From an uncultured Sphingomonadaceae bacterium (GTDB taxonomy: Bacteria; Pseudomonadota; Alphaproteobacteria; Sphingomonadales; Sphingomonadaceae): a stretch of DNA of 64,000 nucleotides. The translations under genes were made by a program, and so were the position numbers. Each line of letters starts with the position of its first letter. The stretch's first letter is position 1. Location of the stretch: NCBI GenBank assembly GCA_947497315.1, contig CANMFX010000002.1, positions 868,001 to 932,000 of the forward strand, written 5' to 3'. The notes under the pieces were generated by a model. That model was not told the DNA's origin. It did not search any database and saw only the letters and a list, made by a program, of their open reading frames with translations. Below are positions 25,737-34,650 of this stretch, piece after piece.

Positions 25737-26537
25737 ATGTCGAGTAGTGATTTTCAACTTCCGCTTCCATTAGTCCAGTATGAGCTGGAAACTGAGGTTA
25801 TCCATCAGCGCGTCCGGGACGGCTATGTTAATGCCACAGCGATGTGCAAGGCGGCGGACAAACAATTTAATGACTATTCCAGATTGAAAACCACTACCCC
25901 GTTTCTAATCGAGCTTTCTGCCGAAACGGGAATCTCCGTTTCGGAACTTGTCCAATCCATCAAGGGAGGCGTCCCCACTATGCAGGGTACATGGGTTCAC
26001 CCACAGGTTGCGATACATCTAGCCCAATGGCTATCGCCGCAATTTGCAGTTAAGGTCACGCAATGGATATTCGATTGGATGTCCGGCAAAATACCGGGTG
26101 GAAACCTTCCATATCACCTGCGTCGATACATGGCCAACTTCACAAACGTCCCCGCTGGGCATTTTTCCATACTAAATGAAATGACATTGTCGTTAATCGC
26201 TCCATTGGAGCAAATGGGCTACGTTCTGCCGGACAATATGGTTCCAGACATTTCGGAAGGAAAAATGTTCTCTAAGTGGCTGCGAGAAAATGGATTTGAT
26301 CCTGATAGCATGCCGTCATATCAGCACAGCTACGAAGATGGACGCGTGGTAAATGCTCGCGCATATCCCAACTCCAATCTACAACATTTTAGACAGCACT
26401 TTATCGAAGTTTGGATGCCTGAGCGCGCTATCCAATATTTCGGAGAGAGAGATCCCGAATCTGTTCCATATCTGGAGAATCTGTTGGCTCTGCCTAACTA
26501 CAATGATATTGCGGGCTACATTGAAGATCAATCTTAG
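25737..26537 (+). CDS. KilA-N domain protein, candidate phage-exclusion factor
   Basis: A 266-residue protein. Residues about 12-120 form a KilA-N domain: DGYVNATAMCKAADKQFNDY, then GTWVHPQVAIHLAQWLSPQF and VTQWIFDWMSG. This domain is a DNA-binding module of phage and large-DNA-virus proteins. The C-terminal half (about 125-266: PYHLRRYMANFTNVPAGHFS, LIAPLEQMGY, ISEGKMFSKWLRENG, FGERDPESVPYLENLLAL) forms a separate domain. It reminds me of prophage-borne KilA-N abortive-infection proteins of the BstA group, but I cannot confirm this. A strong AGGGGG precedes the ATG. It lies inside the tRNA-Ser mini-island. Confidence 0.8.
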   Translation: MSSSDFQLPLPLVQYELETEVIHQRVRDGYVNATAMCKAADKQFNDYSRLKTTTPFLIELSAETGISVSELVQSIKGGVPTMQGTWVHPQVAIHLAQWLSPQFAVKVTQWIFDWMSGKIPGGNLPYHLRRYMANFTNVPAGHFSILNEMTLSLIAPLEQMGYVLPDNMVPDISEGKMFSKWLRENGFDPDSMPSYQHSYEDGRVVNARAYPNSNLQHFRQHFIEVWMPERAIQYFGERDPESVPYLENLLALPNYNDIAGYIEDQS

Positions 26538-26711
26538 ATAATCGAATCAGATCGGTTGACGGGCGCGCAGATCCCAAACTGTCAAAGATAAGGTCATCCG
26601 AATCAATCCATTCAGATTATCGAACCATTTTCGAGGTGTGGTGACGATCCTCTGGCGTTTGTTATTTCGACAAACCTGCACCGCAGGCATTTATCGGAGA
26701 GCCAACGGGCA
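26538..26711. other. Gene-free island segment
   Basis: This stretch after the KilA-N gene shows no convincing open frame. Near its end, frames overlap text resembling the upstream part of the ParB-like remnant. It is probably decayed coding DNA. Confidence 0.35.
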
Positions 26712-26888
26712 ATGGTCGCTGGGCGAATCGCGAACCTCGGTCATGGGCAGCGCCAAGACAGATCAATTGATCCATCTACGACTGTTGAAGATGCGGCTAC
26801 CGCACTGAATGTATCCGAGCCATCAGCGAAGCGAGCCAGGGCTTATCGAGCAGGTGGATTCAGGGTCTATTTCTGTATCTACCCATGA
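26712..26888 (+). pseudogene. Remnant of a ParB-like/phage partition-type gene
   Basis: A 58-codon frame reads MVAGRIANLGHG...TTVEDAATALNVSEPSAKRARA. This resembles the tail of the ParB-like nuclease/helix-turn-helix proteins common in prophages (ANL...DAA..LNVS..SVKRAR). After RARA the matching text moves to another frame (IEQVDSGSISVST, from about 26850), so a frameshift has broken it. Only this short C-terminal piece survives; the N-terminal ParB domain is missing. It shows that the island once carried more phage- or plasmid-type genes. Confidence 0.6.
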
Positions 26889-26943
26889 AGTCCGTCAAAA
26901 TGTGTAATTATTGTGGGAATAACGGAACGAAAAATTTATTTTG

Positions 26944-26960
26944 TACATGTAAATCATGTA
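26944..26960. other. Inverted repeat next to the right attachment site
   Basis: TACATG-TAAAT-CATGTA lies 10-27 bases inside the island from the tRNA-Ser copy of the repeat. It could be an arm or core-proximal recombinase site or a weak terminator for the tRNA. No partner was seen at the left end. Confidence 0.3.
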
Positions 26961-26976
26961 TTTAATACATAATGGC

Positions 26977-27066
26977 TGGCGGACAGGGTGGGATTCGAAC
27001 CCACGGTACGCTTGCACGCACGCCGGTTTTCAAGACCGGTGCATTCAACCACTCTGCCACCTGTCC
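26977..27066 (-). tRNA. tRNA-Ser(TGA)
   Basis: On the minus strand this reads GGACAGGTGGCAGAG… with acceptor stem GGACAGG/CCTGTCC, discriminator G and encoded CCA. The anticodon stem-loop is CCGGTCTTGAAAACCGG with anticodon TGA. A long variable arm (GTGCGTGCAAGCGTAC) is present, as expected for a serine tRNA, and the T-loop is GGTTCGAATCC. It is 90 bases with CCA. Its 3' end is the integration target of the mini-island to its left. Confidence 0.95.
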
Positions 27067-27253
27067 GCTCTAGCCGACAGCCTCCTAGCGCCCTCTTTTT
27101 AAAAGCGCAAAGATTATTATGGCAATTGCGTGTCCCGGCGAAAAAAGCCGTGATATAAACGCTTATCCGGCGGGTTGTTGCTTGCGTACGATATTTAGGG
27201 ATTCCCCTGAGAGTCAGTTTGTGCGACAACATGCTGAAGAAGGGAAGTTTTCC

Positions 27254-28294
27254 ATGCGTTTCACCTCTGCGATTGCCCTCAGCGCGCTTGCATTTTTCAG
27301 TTTACCCTATTCTCATAGCGACAATGCTGCGGTTGCGCAGTCCACGAGCGGCTTTGATAGCTATATGCAGCAAGTCGGCCGCAAGGCTTTGCAACAAGGT
27401 GTCAGCCAGCGAACCCTGGACCGGGTCTTGCCCAGTCTGACCTATAATCCTCGCGTCATTCAGCTTGACCAGTCGCAACCTGGCGGTCGGCCCAATAGCG
27501 CTATTCCGCCCTTCGCGCCGTATAAACGGCGGCATGTCGATGCCGCACGGATTAACGGCGGGAAAGCAAAATACCGGCAACTTATTTCCAAACTGGCCGA
27601 TGTCGAACGTGAATATGGCGTGCCGGGACCAATGATCATGGCGATTTACGGGCATGAGACCAATTACGGCCGGATTACCGGTAATTTCGACATTCCAAGA
27701 GCCCTAGCGACGCTAGCCTATGAAGGTCGTCGGCGCGCCTTGTTTGAAGCAGAGTTTCTCGCGGTTCTGAAGATGATCGATAACGGCGTGCCGCAGTCCG
27801 CCATGAAGGGCAGCTGGGCAGGAGCCATGGGCAAACCGCAATTCCTGCCGTCGGTTTATCTCCGACTTGCCAAGGACGGCAGCGGAGACGGTTATGCGGA
27901 CATCTGGAACAGCGAAGCCGATGCGGTTGCGTCAATCGCCAACTATTTCGTGAACGCCGGCTGGCGGCGCGGTGAGCCGTGGGGTATTGCCGTTCGGGTT
28001 CCTGCGTCACTCAACCGGGACGCGATCAAGAACAAAACCAAAGCTGTGCGTTGCCCCAGGGTACATGAACGACACAGCCAGTGGAAAAGCATGGCCGAAT
28101 GGCGCGCGCTGGGTGTCGCGCCAGTAACGGGACGGCGTTTGAGCAACGACACCATGGCAACACTGCTGGAGCCCGACGGGCAAGGAAAGACCGCATATTT
28201 ACTAACCGGCAATTATCGTGTGATATTGGACTATAATTGTTCAAATTTTTACGCGTTATCAGTGGGGCTATTGGCAGATGAAATTCGCAGTTAG
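27254..28294 (+). CDS. mltB: Lytic murein transglycosylase, MltB family
   Basis: A 346-residue periplasmic peptidoglycan lytic transglycosylase (GH103-like). I start at ATG 27254 with AGGGAAG upstream; this gives a signal peptide at about residues 1-27. The catalytic Glu is in IMAIYGHETNYGRITG (about residues 133-148), and GSWAGAMGKPQFLPSVYL, DGYADIWN and ASIANYF are family motifs. The C-terminal part (from about residue 270) is a peptidoglycan-binding-type tail. The end overlaps rlpA by 17 bases, so the two cell-wall genes are coupled. Confidence 0.92.
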   Translation: MRFTSAIALSALAFFSLPYSHSDNAAVAQSTSGFDSYMQQVGRKALQQGVSQRTLDRVLPSLTYNPRVIQLDQSQPGGRPNSAIPPFAPYKRRHVDAARINGGKAKYRQLISKLADVEREYGVPGPMIMAIYGHETNYGRITGNFDIPRALATLAYEGRRRALFEAEFLAVLKMIDNGVPQSAMKGSWAGAMGKPQFLPSVYLRLAKDGSGDGYADIWNSEADAVASIANYFVNAGWRRGEPWGIAVRVPASLNRDAIKNKTKAVRCPRVHERHSQWKSMAEWRALGVAPVTGRRLSNDTMATLLEPDGQGKTAYLLTGNYRVILDYNCSNFYALSVGLLADEIRS

Positions 28295-29336
28295 AATATT
28301 GAGTGCCAGCGCGCTTGCCGCTTTGCTTGGCAGTTGCGGCACGATTGATGGTGTGAATGACAATGCCGATGTCCGCGTTCCGACCCCGTCTTCCGGTTCC
28401 GCGTCAAGCGAGATAACCGATTATCCGATCAAGATAGGCAAACCCTATCAGGTCCGCGGCAAAACCTATACGCCGGAAGATGTCTCTAGCTATGACAATG
28501 TTGGCTACGCTAGCTGGTATGGTGACGAACTCGCCGGCAATCCGACCGCTAATGGAGAGCGGTTTAACCCGAACGGCATCAGTGCTGCCCATAAAACGCT
28601 GCCGCTGCCGAGTTATGTCGAAGTCACCGCTCTGGATACCGGACGGACAATATTGGTCAGGGTGAATGATCGCGGACCGTTTGCGAATGATCGACTGATT
28701 GATCTCTCCCATGGTGCCGCCAAACAGCTGGGTATCGATCAACAGGGCGTTGCAGGTGTACGGGTGCGCAAAGTCAATCCGAATGAGCAGGAACGTGTCG
28801 TCCTGCGCAACGGCGGAGCCGCCACCGAACGGATAGCGACGCCAGATTCCCTGTTGACCATTCTACGCAAAAATCTCGCAAAATTGCCAACACCAGATGC
28901 TGTGGTCCAACGCGCGAGTGCTCCGGCACCAAGCAGGGCAGTCAATAATAGCGGTATCGGTGCTTCTTATGTCCCGACATCAGGCTCCCCACCAGTGCAA
29001 GCTGGTTCCCGGGATGGAAAATTCATTATCGAAGGCGCGGGACAGCAAGCTAATCCACCAAAAACCGCAAAGAAACGCACCGTGAAGCAGGCGGCGAAAA
29101 GCAAAACCCCGATAGCAACTGGCGGTTACACTGTTCAGGTGGCGGCATTCGGTAACAAGAATCGTGCCGATGCCATGGCGCGCAAAATCGGCGCAAAGGT
29201 GATGTCCGATGGCAGCGGTGGGATCTGGCGGGTGCGTTATGGCCCCTATGCCACCGAAAATGATGCCAAAGCCGGGCTGGCACAGGCGCGAAAGCGCGGC
29301 TATAACGAAGCAAGAATCCTGCGTCCCGGAAAATAA
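28278..29336 (+). CDS. rlpA: RlpA-like septal lytic transglycosylase with SPOR domain
   Basis: A 352-residue protein with an N-terminal lipoprotein-like signal (LAALLGSC, Cys20). The double-psi beta-barrel domain follows (about residues 72-165), with ASWYGDELAGNPTANGE carrying the catalytic region, VRVNDRGPF, and IDLSHGAAKQLG. A low-complexity linker leads to a C-terminal SPOR domain (about 275-350, YTVQVAAFGNK...VRYGPYATENDAKAG) that binds denuded septal glycan. RlpA trims peptidoglycan at division sites. It starts inside the end of mltB and lies 52 bases before dacC. Confidence 0.92.
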   Translation: MKFAVRILSASALAALLGSCGTIDGVNDNADVRVPTPSSGSASSEITDYPIKIGKPYQVRGKTYTPEDVSSYDNVGYASWYGDELAGNPTANGERFNPNGISAAHKTLPLPSYVEVTALDTGRTILVRVNDRGPFANDRLIDLSHGAAKQLGIDQQGVAGVRVRKVNPNEQERVVLRNGGAATERIATPDSLLTILRKNLAKLPTPDAVVQRASAPAPSRAVNNSGIGASYVPTSGSPPVQAGSRDGKFIIEGAGQQANPPKTAKKRTVKQAAKSKTPIATGGYTVQVAAFGNKNRADAMARKIGAKVMSDGSGGIWRVRYGPYATENDAKAGLAQARKRGYNEARILRPGK

Positions 29337-29388
29337 AATCCGGTGTGCAGGTCCAATTGCTAACATCTGATCTGGAACCGGGAATTTA

Positions 29389-30549
29389 ATGAACAGGACT
29401 TTTTGGGCGTCACTGCCGCTACTCGCCATTTCCTCTGCTGTCCTTGCGGCACCAGTCTATGAAACCGACGCACCGATTGCCTATATGACAGACCTGTCAT
29501 CCGGCGCTATCCTGTTTGAAAAAAACGCGGACAAGCAAATTCCGCCCGCATCAATGGCCAAGATGATGACCGTCTATGTTGCTTTTGACCAGATTGAAAA
29601 GGGCAAGCTGACCCTCGACCAGAAAGTGAAAATCCAGCGGGCAACCTGGCAAAAATGGACCGGGCAGGGCTCCACCATGTTTCTCGGCGTCAATGACGAA
29701 CCAACGGTCAAAGACCTGTTGCACGGTATTGTCACACTATCCGGTAATGATGCCAGTGTCGTTTTGGCCGAAGCCATTGGCGGCACGGAAGAAAATTTCG
29801 CGGATCTGATGACCAAAACCGCCAAGCGCATTGGCATGAAAAACAGCCGCTTTGGGAATAGCACGGGATGGCCGGACGAAGGCAAGACCCTGGTAACGGC
29901 ACGTGATCTTGGCATTTTGGGCGCGCAGCTTTCTGCTGATTTTCCAAAGCTCTATAAGGATTTCTTCGGACTGACCGAGTTTACTTGGGGCAAAACCAAT
30001 AGCGGTGAACCGATTACCCAGCCCAATCGCAATCCTCTGCTCGGCAAAATCGACGGTGCGGATGGTTTGAAAACCGGACATACTGAAGAGGCTGGCTTTG
30101 GTTTTACGGGCTCTGCCGAACAAAAGGGCCGCCGCATAATCTCTGTGCTGGCCGGACTGGACAGCTATAGCGGTCGCAGCAATGAATCGGTGAAATTCAT
30201 GAACTGGGGTTTCAACGCCTGGGAAACCAAAAACCTGTTCAAAAAGGGCACAAAGGTTCAAACGGCGGAAGTCCAGCTGGGTGATAGCTCTTCTGTTGAT
30301 CTGGTTGCGCCCAAAGACTTGTTTGCCACACTGCCAAAGGGTTCTGACGGACAGCTCTCCATGAAAGTGCGCTATAATGGCCCAATCAAGGCACCAATCG
30401 CAGCGGGTCAGCAAATAGCAACCCTGCTTGTGTCCACTGATGATGCAGGTACCCAGTCTATGCCTTTGGTCGCAGCAGAGGCGGTTGAGGAAGCTGGTTT
30501 CTTTGACCGGGTCTGGGCTGGACTTAAATCCCTGCTAGGTTTGGCGTGA
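29389..30549 (+). CDS. dacC: D-alanyl-D-alanine carboxypeptidase (PBP5/6 type)
   Basis: A 386-residue S11-family penicillin-binding protein with a signal peptide (about residues 1-21). The active-site motifs are all present: SxxK as PPASMAKMMT (about residues 53-62), SxN as TLSGNDASV (about 115-123), and KTG as LKTGHTEEAG (about 227-236). A beta-rich C-terminal domain and a hydrophobic end (AGLKSLLGLA) that can anchor the protein in the inner membrane complete it. It removes the terminal D-Ala of stem peptides. It overlaps tmk by four bases (GTGA). Confidence 0.94.
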   Translation: MNRTFWASLPLLAISSAVLAAPVYETDAPIAYMTDLSSGAILFEKNADKQIPPASMAKMMTVYVAFDQIEKGKLTLDQKVKIQRATWQKWTGQGSTMFLGVNDEPTVKDLLHGIVTLSGNDASVVLAEAIGGTEENFADLMTKTAKRIGMKNSRFGNSTGWPDEGKTLVTARDLGILGAQLSADFPKLYKDFFGLTEFTWGKTNSGEPITQPNRNPLLGKIDGADGLKTGHTEEAGFGFTGSAEQKGRRIISVLAGLDSYSGRSNESVKFMNWGFNAWETKNLFKKGTKVQTAEVQLGDSSSVDLVAPKDLFATLPKGSDGQLSMKVRYNGPIKAPIAAGQQIATLLVSTDDAGTQSMPLVAAEAVEEAGFFDRVWAGLKSLLGLA

Positions 30550-31172
30550 CCGGACGCTTTATCAGTCTGGAAGGCGGGGAGGGGACTGGTAAGTCCACAC
30601 AGGCCAAAGCATTGGCTACCGCTCTTGAAGGCCGGGGACTTAAAGTCCATCTGACTCGCGAACCAGGTGGTACGCCGGGTGCAGAGGTCATTCGCGAGCT
30701 TCTGCTAAGCGGCCATGATGAAAAATGGAATATGCGGACCGAGGCGCTGCTATTTGCTGCCGCAAGGTCTGAACATTGCGGTTCGCTGATCAAACCAGCA
30801 CTGGAGCGCGGTGAATGGGTTATCAGCGACCGGTTTGTCGACAGCAGCCGCGCCTACCAGAGCGTCAGCGGACTATTGAGCGATGAAGATATCATGGCTT
30901 TGCACAGTGTCGGCAGCGAAAACCTGATGCCTGATCGCACTTTCATCCTCGATTTACCGGAAGAAGTCGCCGCACGCCGTGCCGACGCCCGGGACCGCGG
31001 GGACAGCGATCGCATAGGTGGCCGTGACAGCGACTATCATCGATCGGTCATGGCCAAATTCCGGCAATATGCCGACGAAGAACCAGATCGGGTTAAATTG
31101 GTCGATGCATCTCAATCACCAGAGGATGTGACAGCAAATTTGCTGCAAAACCTGACCGACCTGATAGGTTGA
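30546..31172 (+). CDS. tmk: Thymidylate kinase
   Basis: A 208-residue P-loop kinase making dTDP from dTMP. The P-loop is GGEGTGKST (about residues 9-17). The DRFVDSS motif (DRY/H class) is near residue 97, and the LID region contains RRADARDRGDSDRIG. The start is GTG at 30546, inside the dacC stop, which supports coupled translation. holB follows after four bases, a common neighbour of tmk. Confidence 0.95.
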   Translation: MTGRFISLEGGEGTGKSTQAKALATALEGRGLKVHLTREPGGTPGAEVIRELLLSGHDEKWNMRTEALLFAAARSEHCGSLIKPALERGEWVISDRFVDSSRAYQSVSGLLSDEDIMALHSVGSENLMPDRTFILDLPEEVAARRADARDRGDSDRIGGRDSDYHRSVMAKFRQYADEEPDRVKLVDASQSPEDVTANLLQNLTDLIG

Positions 31173-31176
31173 CGGC

Positions 31177-32205
31177 ATGACGTCATTTATCGGGCATGAC
31201 AAAGCACAGCGTATTTTTCGGCAGTCTTTCGACAAGGGCACCCTGCATCACGCATGGATATTGGCCGGGCCTAAAGGTTTGGGCAAAGCAGGGTTTGCCA
31301 AACGGGCAGCGCAGTTTTTGCTGGATTCAGACATCCGGCGGTCGGCACAGGGCGCCGGATTTGATCTGGATGATGAGAGCCAGGGTGCGAAACTGCTTGC
31401 CGCCCGAAGTCATCCGGACTTCCGGCTTGTCCAGCGGGGCGGCAAAACCGACAAGGAAGAGAAAAAAGCTCGGGAAGAAGGTGTGGATTCGCTGGAAGAG
31501 CATGAACTCAAGCGCAATATCTCGATCGCGCAAATCCGGGACCTGCAGTCATTATTCGCCACGCAGGCTTCGATATCGACCTATCGGGTAGTCGTAATTG
31601 ACGCGATTGATGATCTCGAAAGCGGCGGCGCCAACGCGCTGCTCAAGAATCTTGAAGAACCGCCCAAGGATACAGTTTTCCTGCTGGTGAGCCATGCTCC
31701 GGAACGGCTGTTGCCGACCATCCGGTCGCGCTGCCAGATATTGCGCTTTGATCCATTGGATGATGATCAGATGCGGCAAGTGCTCTCCAGCACAGCACCC
31801 GAGCTGGACGAGGCGGAATTAAACGCACTGGTCGCAGCAGGGGAGGGATCGCCGGGACGGTCTTTGCAATATGTGGATGCCGGGCTGGCCGAACTCGAAA
31901 ATCTCGCCCGCGATATCATGCGCACCGGGGACAAAAGCAACCAGATCAAGAATGATCTGGCACGCAAATTATCGCTAAAGGCCGCAACACCGCGATATCA
32001 GGCCTTTCTGGCCCGTGCGCCCAGCCTGATGGCCCAGCATATAAAATCCACCGGTAACAAGCCCAGTGGCAATGCGATCGAGCTTTGGCGCGAAGCCAGC
32101 GATCTCGCCGCCATGGCCTCTCCCAAGGCGCTGGATAATCAGGCGGTTATATTTCGCCTCGGCAGCCTGATGGGATCGCTTGCCCAACGCGATGAGCGCG
32201 CATAA
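31177..32205 (+). CDS. holB: DNA polymerase III delta' subunit
   Basis: A 342-residue clamp-loader subunit. The N-terminal AAA+ domain has the P-loop-like AGPKGLGKAGFAKRAA (about residues 28-43), degraded at the last positions as usual for delta'. The SNALLKNLEEPP-like segment is present as GANALLKNLEEPPKDTVFLLVSH, followed by the sensor-type SRCQ (IRSRCQILRF). A charged Lys/Glu insertion (about residues 88-103) precedes it. It is coupled to tmk and followed by metG. Confidence 0.9.
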   Translation: MTSFIGHDKAQRIFRQSFDKGTLHHAWILAGPKGLGKAGFAKRAAQFLLDSDIRRSAQGAGFDLDDESQGAKLLAARSHPDFRLVQRGGKTDKEEKKAREEGVDSLEEHELKRNISIAQIRDLQSLFATQASISTYRVVVIDAIDDLESGGANALLKNLEEPPKDTVFLLVSHAPERLLPTIRSRCQILRFDPLDDDQMRQVLSSTAPELDEAELNALVAAGEGSPGRSLQYVDAGLAELENLARDIMRTGDKSNQIKNDLARKLSLKAATPRYQAFLARAPSLMAQHIKSTGNKPSGNAIELWREASDLAAMASPKALDNQAVIFRLGSLMGSLAQRDERA

Positions 32206-32276
32206 AGAGAAGCGATAGACGTCAGGCCCTGTCAGGATTCGAGCCGAATTTTGAGAGGGATACAGGAAAGCAATTC

Positions 32277-33851
32277 ATGTCCGATCCATTTTATATCACA
32301 ACGGCGATCAGCTATCCCAATGGGCCGCCGCATATTGGCCATGCCTATGAAGCCATTGCGACCGATGCCATTGCCCGCTTTCAGCGTCTGTGGGGCCGCG
32401 ACGTCCGCTTTCAGACTGGTACGGACGAACATGGCCTGAAAATGGCACAGGCGGCTGCCGCAAAAGGCGTCGCTCCCCAAGAGCTTGCTGATGAAATGAC
32501 GAATCAATTCATAGCGATGTGCAATAAACTTAATATTTCCTATGATCGTTTTGTTCGCACCACAGAGGCAGATAATCACAAAGCCACTCAGGCGATTTGG
32601 CAGGCGATGGAAGCCAATGGCGATCTATATTTGGACAAATATGAAGGCTGGTATTCGGTTCGTGACGAAGCTTATTATGACGAAGACGAGCTGATTGAAG
32701 CCGAAGGTGAGGGCGGCACAAAGGAAAAGCTGTCGCCACAAGGCACGCCGGTGGAATGGACGGTTGAGGAAAGCTGGTTTTTCCGTCTGTCCAGATATCA
32801 GGAACCGTTGTTAAAACTCTTCAACGAAAATCCGGGATTTCTGAAACCGGACAGCCGCCGCAACGAGATGATCAAATTTGTCGAAGGCGGCCTCAACGAC
32901 CTGTCCATTTCACGCACCAGTTTTGACTGGGGTGTGAAAGTTCCAGGCAGTGAAAATCATGTGATGTATGTATGGGTCGACGCCCTGACCAACTATCTCA
33001 CCGGCCTGGGATATCCTGAGAAAACAGACCTTTATCCAAAATACTGGACCGAAGGCGGAGATATTGCGCATATTATCGGCAAGGATATCGTGCGCTTCCA
33101 CACCATTTACTGGCCCGCCTTTCTGATGAGCGCAAATTTGCCGCTTCCCAAGCAGGTCTTCGGCCATGGTTTCCTGCTCAATCGCGGGCAGAAAATGTCA
33201 AAATCGGTTGGCAATGTGGTCGATCCGATTGCCTTGGCCGATGCATTTGGTGTCGATCAACTGCGCTATTTTCTGCTGTCCGAGGTTATTTTCGGCAAGG
33301 ACGGTAGCTATTCCGCAGAGATGATCGTGACCAAGACCAATGCCGATCTTGCGAATAATTTTGGCAACCTCGCCCAGCGCAGCTTGTCCATGATAGCAAA
33401 AAATTGTGATGGCAAGGTTCCTGAAGCGGGACCAAAAACTCAAGCAGAAGAGCGGCTTATCGGCGATTTGAAAGCCTGTTTCACCGATATGACCGCGCTG
33501 ATGGAGAATGGCGAATTTCCCATCCATGCGGCCATTGATCTGCTGCGGGAGCGGTTGAGTGCGACCAATCAGTATTTTGCTGATCAGGCGCCCTGGGCCT
33601 TGCGCAAGACTGATCCCACGCGGGCTGATACTGTGCTTTATTATACCGCAGAATCCATTCGCCAACTGGCAATCATGCTGCGCTGGGTCATCCCCGAAAG
33701 TTGCGACAAAATGCTCGACCTTCTGGCCCAAAACGATGATGAGCGGGCGTTTGAACATCTGACAAACGCCATCAACCCTGGCCTGACGCTACCGCAACCC
33801 AGCGGCATTTTCCCGCGTCTGGACACGCCCGCGGCCGATGGAGAAGGGTAA
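32277..33851 (+). CDS. metG: Methionyl-tRNA synthetase
   Basis: A 524-residue class I synthetase. The HIGH motif is in NGPPHIGHAYEA (about residues 14-25) and KMSKS is in GQKMSKSVGNV (about residues 304-314). The protein ends after the anticodon-binding helical domain and lacks the C-terminal tRNA-binding (EMAP-like) extension; this short form is usual in alphaproteobacteria. The zinc-knuckle cysteines of the longer form are absent. tatD follows two bases after the stop. Confidence 0.96.
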   Translation: MSDPFYITTAISYPNGPPHIGHAYEAIATDAIARFQRLWGRDVRFQTGTDEHGLKMAQAAAAKGVAPQELADEMTNQFIAMCNKLNISYDRFVRTTEADNHKATQAIWQAMEANGDLYLDKYEGWYSVRDEAYYDEDELIEAEGEGGTKEKLSPQGTPVEWTVEESWFFRLSRYQEPLLKLFNENPGFLKPDSRRNEMIKFVEGGLNDLSISRTSFDWGVKVPGSENHVMYVWVDALTNYLTGLGYPEKTDLYPKYWTEGGDIAHIIGKDIVRFHTIYWPAFLMSANLPLPKQVFGHGFLLNRGQKMSKSVGNVVDPIALADAFGVDQLRYFLLSEVIFGKDGSYSAEMIVTKTNADLANNFGNLAQRSLSMIAKNCDGKVPEAGPKTQAEERLIGDLKACFTDMTALMENGEFPIHAAIDLLRERLSATNQYFADQAPWALRKTDPTRADTVLYYTAESIRQLAIMLRWVIPESCDKMLDLLAQNDDERAFEHLTNAINPGLTLPQPSGIFPRLDTPAADGEG

Positions 33852-33853
33852 TC

Positions 33854-34630
33854 ATGCTCGTCGATAGCCACTGTCATCTAAACTATAAGGGTCTGATCGA
33901 AGAGCAGGGCGCGGTGCTGGATCGCGCCCGCGAAAGCGGCGTTACCGCGATGCTGAACATCTCGACACGGGAAAGCGAATGGCGCGATATTGTAGCGACG
34001 GCAGAGCGCGAGAGCGACGTCTGGTCCAGCATTGGCATTCATCCACATGAAGCCGACGCCCATCCCGATATTGACCTAGCGAAACTGGTCAAAGAAGCAG
34101 AGCATGAGCGCGTCATAGCCATCGGTGAAACCGGCCTTGATTATTATTACGACCATAGCGACCGCGATCGCCAGCGACAGAGCTTTCGCACCCATATTCA
34201 CGCAGCACGCGAAACTGGGTTGCCAATAATCGTGCATACTCGCGATGCCGAGGACGATACCGCTACAATCATGGCCGAAGAAATGGAGCAGGGCGCTTAT
34301 ACGGGCGTCATCCACTGCTTCACCGCCAGCGAAGATTTCGCTCATAAAGCTTTGGATTTAGGTCTTTATATTTCCATTTCAGGTATCGTCACCTTCAAGA
34401 ATGCCAAGGATTTGCAAGCAACAGCGGCAAAATTGCCGATCGACCGACTGTTGGTCGAAACCGACGCCCCGTTTCTTGCCCCCGTACCGCATCGTGGAAA
34501 GACCGGAGAACCGGCTTTTGTGGCCGATACAGCCAAGTTTCTTGCTGAGTTGCGTGGTGAGGATTATTCTGAACTTTGCGAGACAACAGCAGAAAATTTC
34601 TACCGTCTGTTCAACAAAGCGCGCCCCTGA
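33854..34630 (+). CDS. TatD-family metal-dependent hydrolase
   Basis: A 258-residue TIM-barrel hydrolase. Metal ligands are visible as DSHCHLNY (HxH, about residues 4-11), IGETGLDYYYD (Glu, about 90-100), IVHTRDAEDD and VIHCFTASE (His), and VETDAPFLAP (Asp, about 202-211). The family is mostly Mg-dependent 3'-5' DNase-like (YcfH/YchF-type TatD). It sits in the common order tmk-holB-metG-tatD-MBL. Confidence 0.93.
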   Translation: MLVDSHCHLNYKGLIEEQGAVLDRARESGVTAMLNISTRESEWRDIVATAERESDVWSSIGIHPHEADAHPDIDLAKLVKEAEHERVIAIGETGLDYYYDHSDRDRQRQSFRTHIHAARETGLPIIVHTRDAEDDTATIMAEEMEQGAYTGVIHCFTASEDFAHKALDLGLYISISGIVTFKNAKDLQATAAKLPIDRLLVETDAPFLAPVPHRGKTGEPAFVADTAKFLAELRGEDYSELCETTAENFYRLFNKARP

Positions 34631-34650
34631 TTTTGACTCAGAAACCCGCA

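Larger units (their letters stand above)
24394..26990. mobile_element. tRNA-Ser mini-island flanked by 20-bp direct repeats
   Basis: The 20-base sequence aatggctggcggacagggtg occurs at 24394-24413 and again at 26971-26990, where it is the 3' end of the intact tRNA-Ser gene plus a few flanking bases. This is the standard footprint of site-specific integration at a tRNA 3' end. The 2.6 kb between them is AT-richer than the neighbours and holds an orphan minus-strand gene, a KilA-N gene and a broken ParB-like gene. No integrase is present, so this is either a deletion remnant or an element moved by an integrase from elsewhere. Confidence 0.8.
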
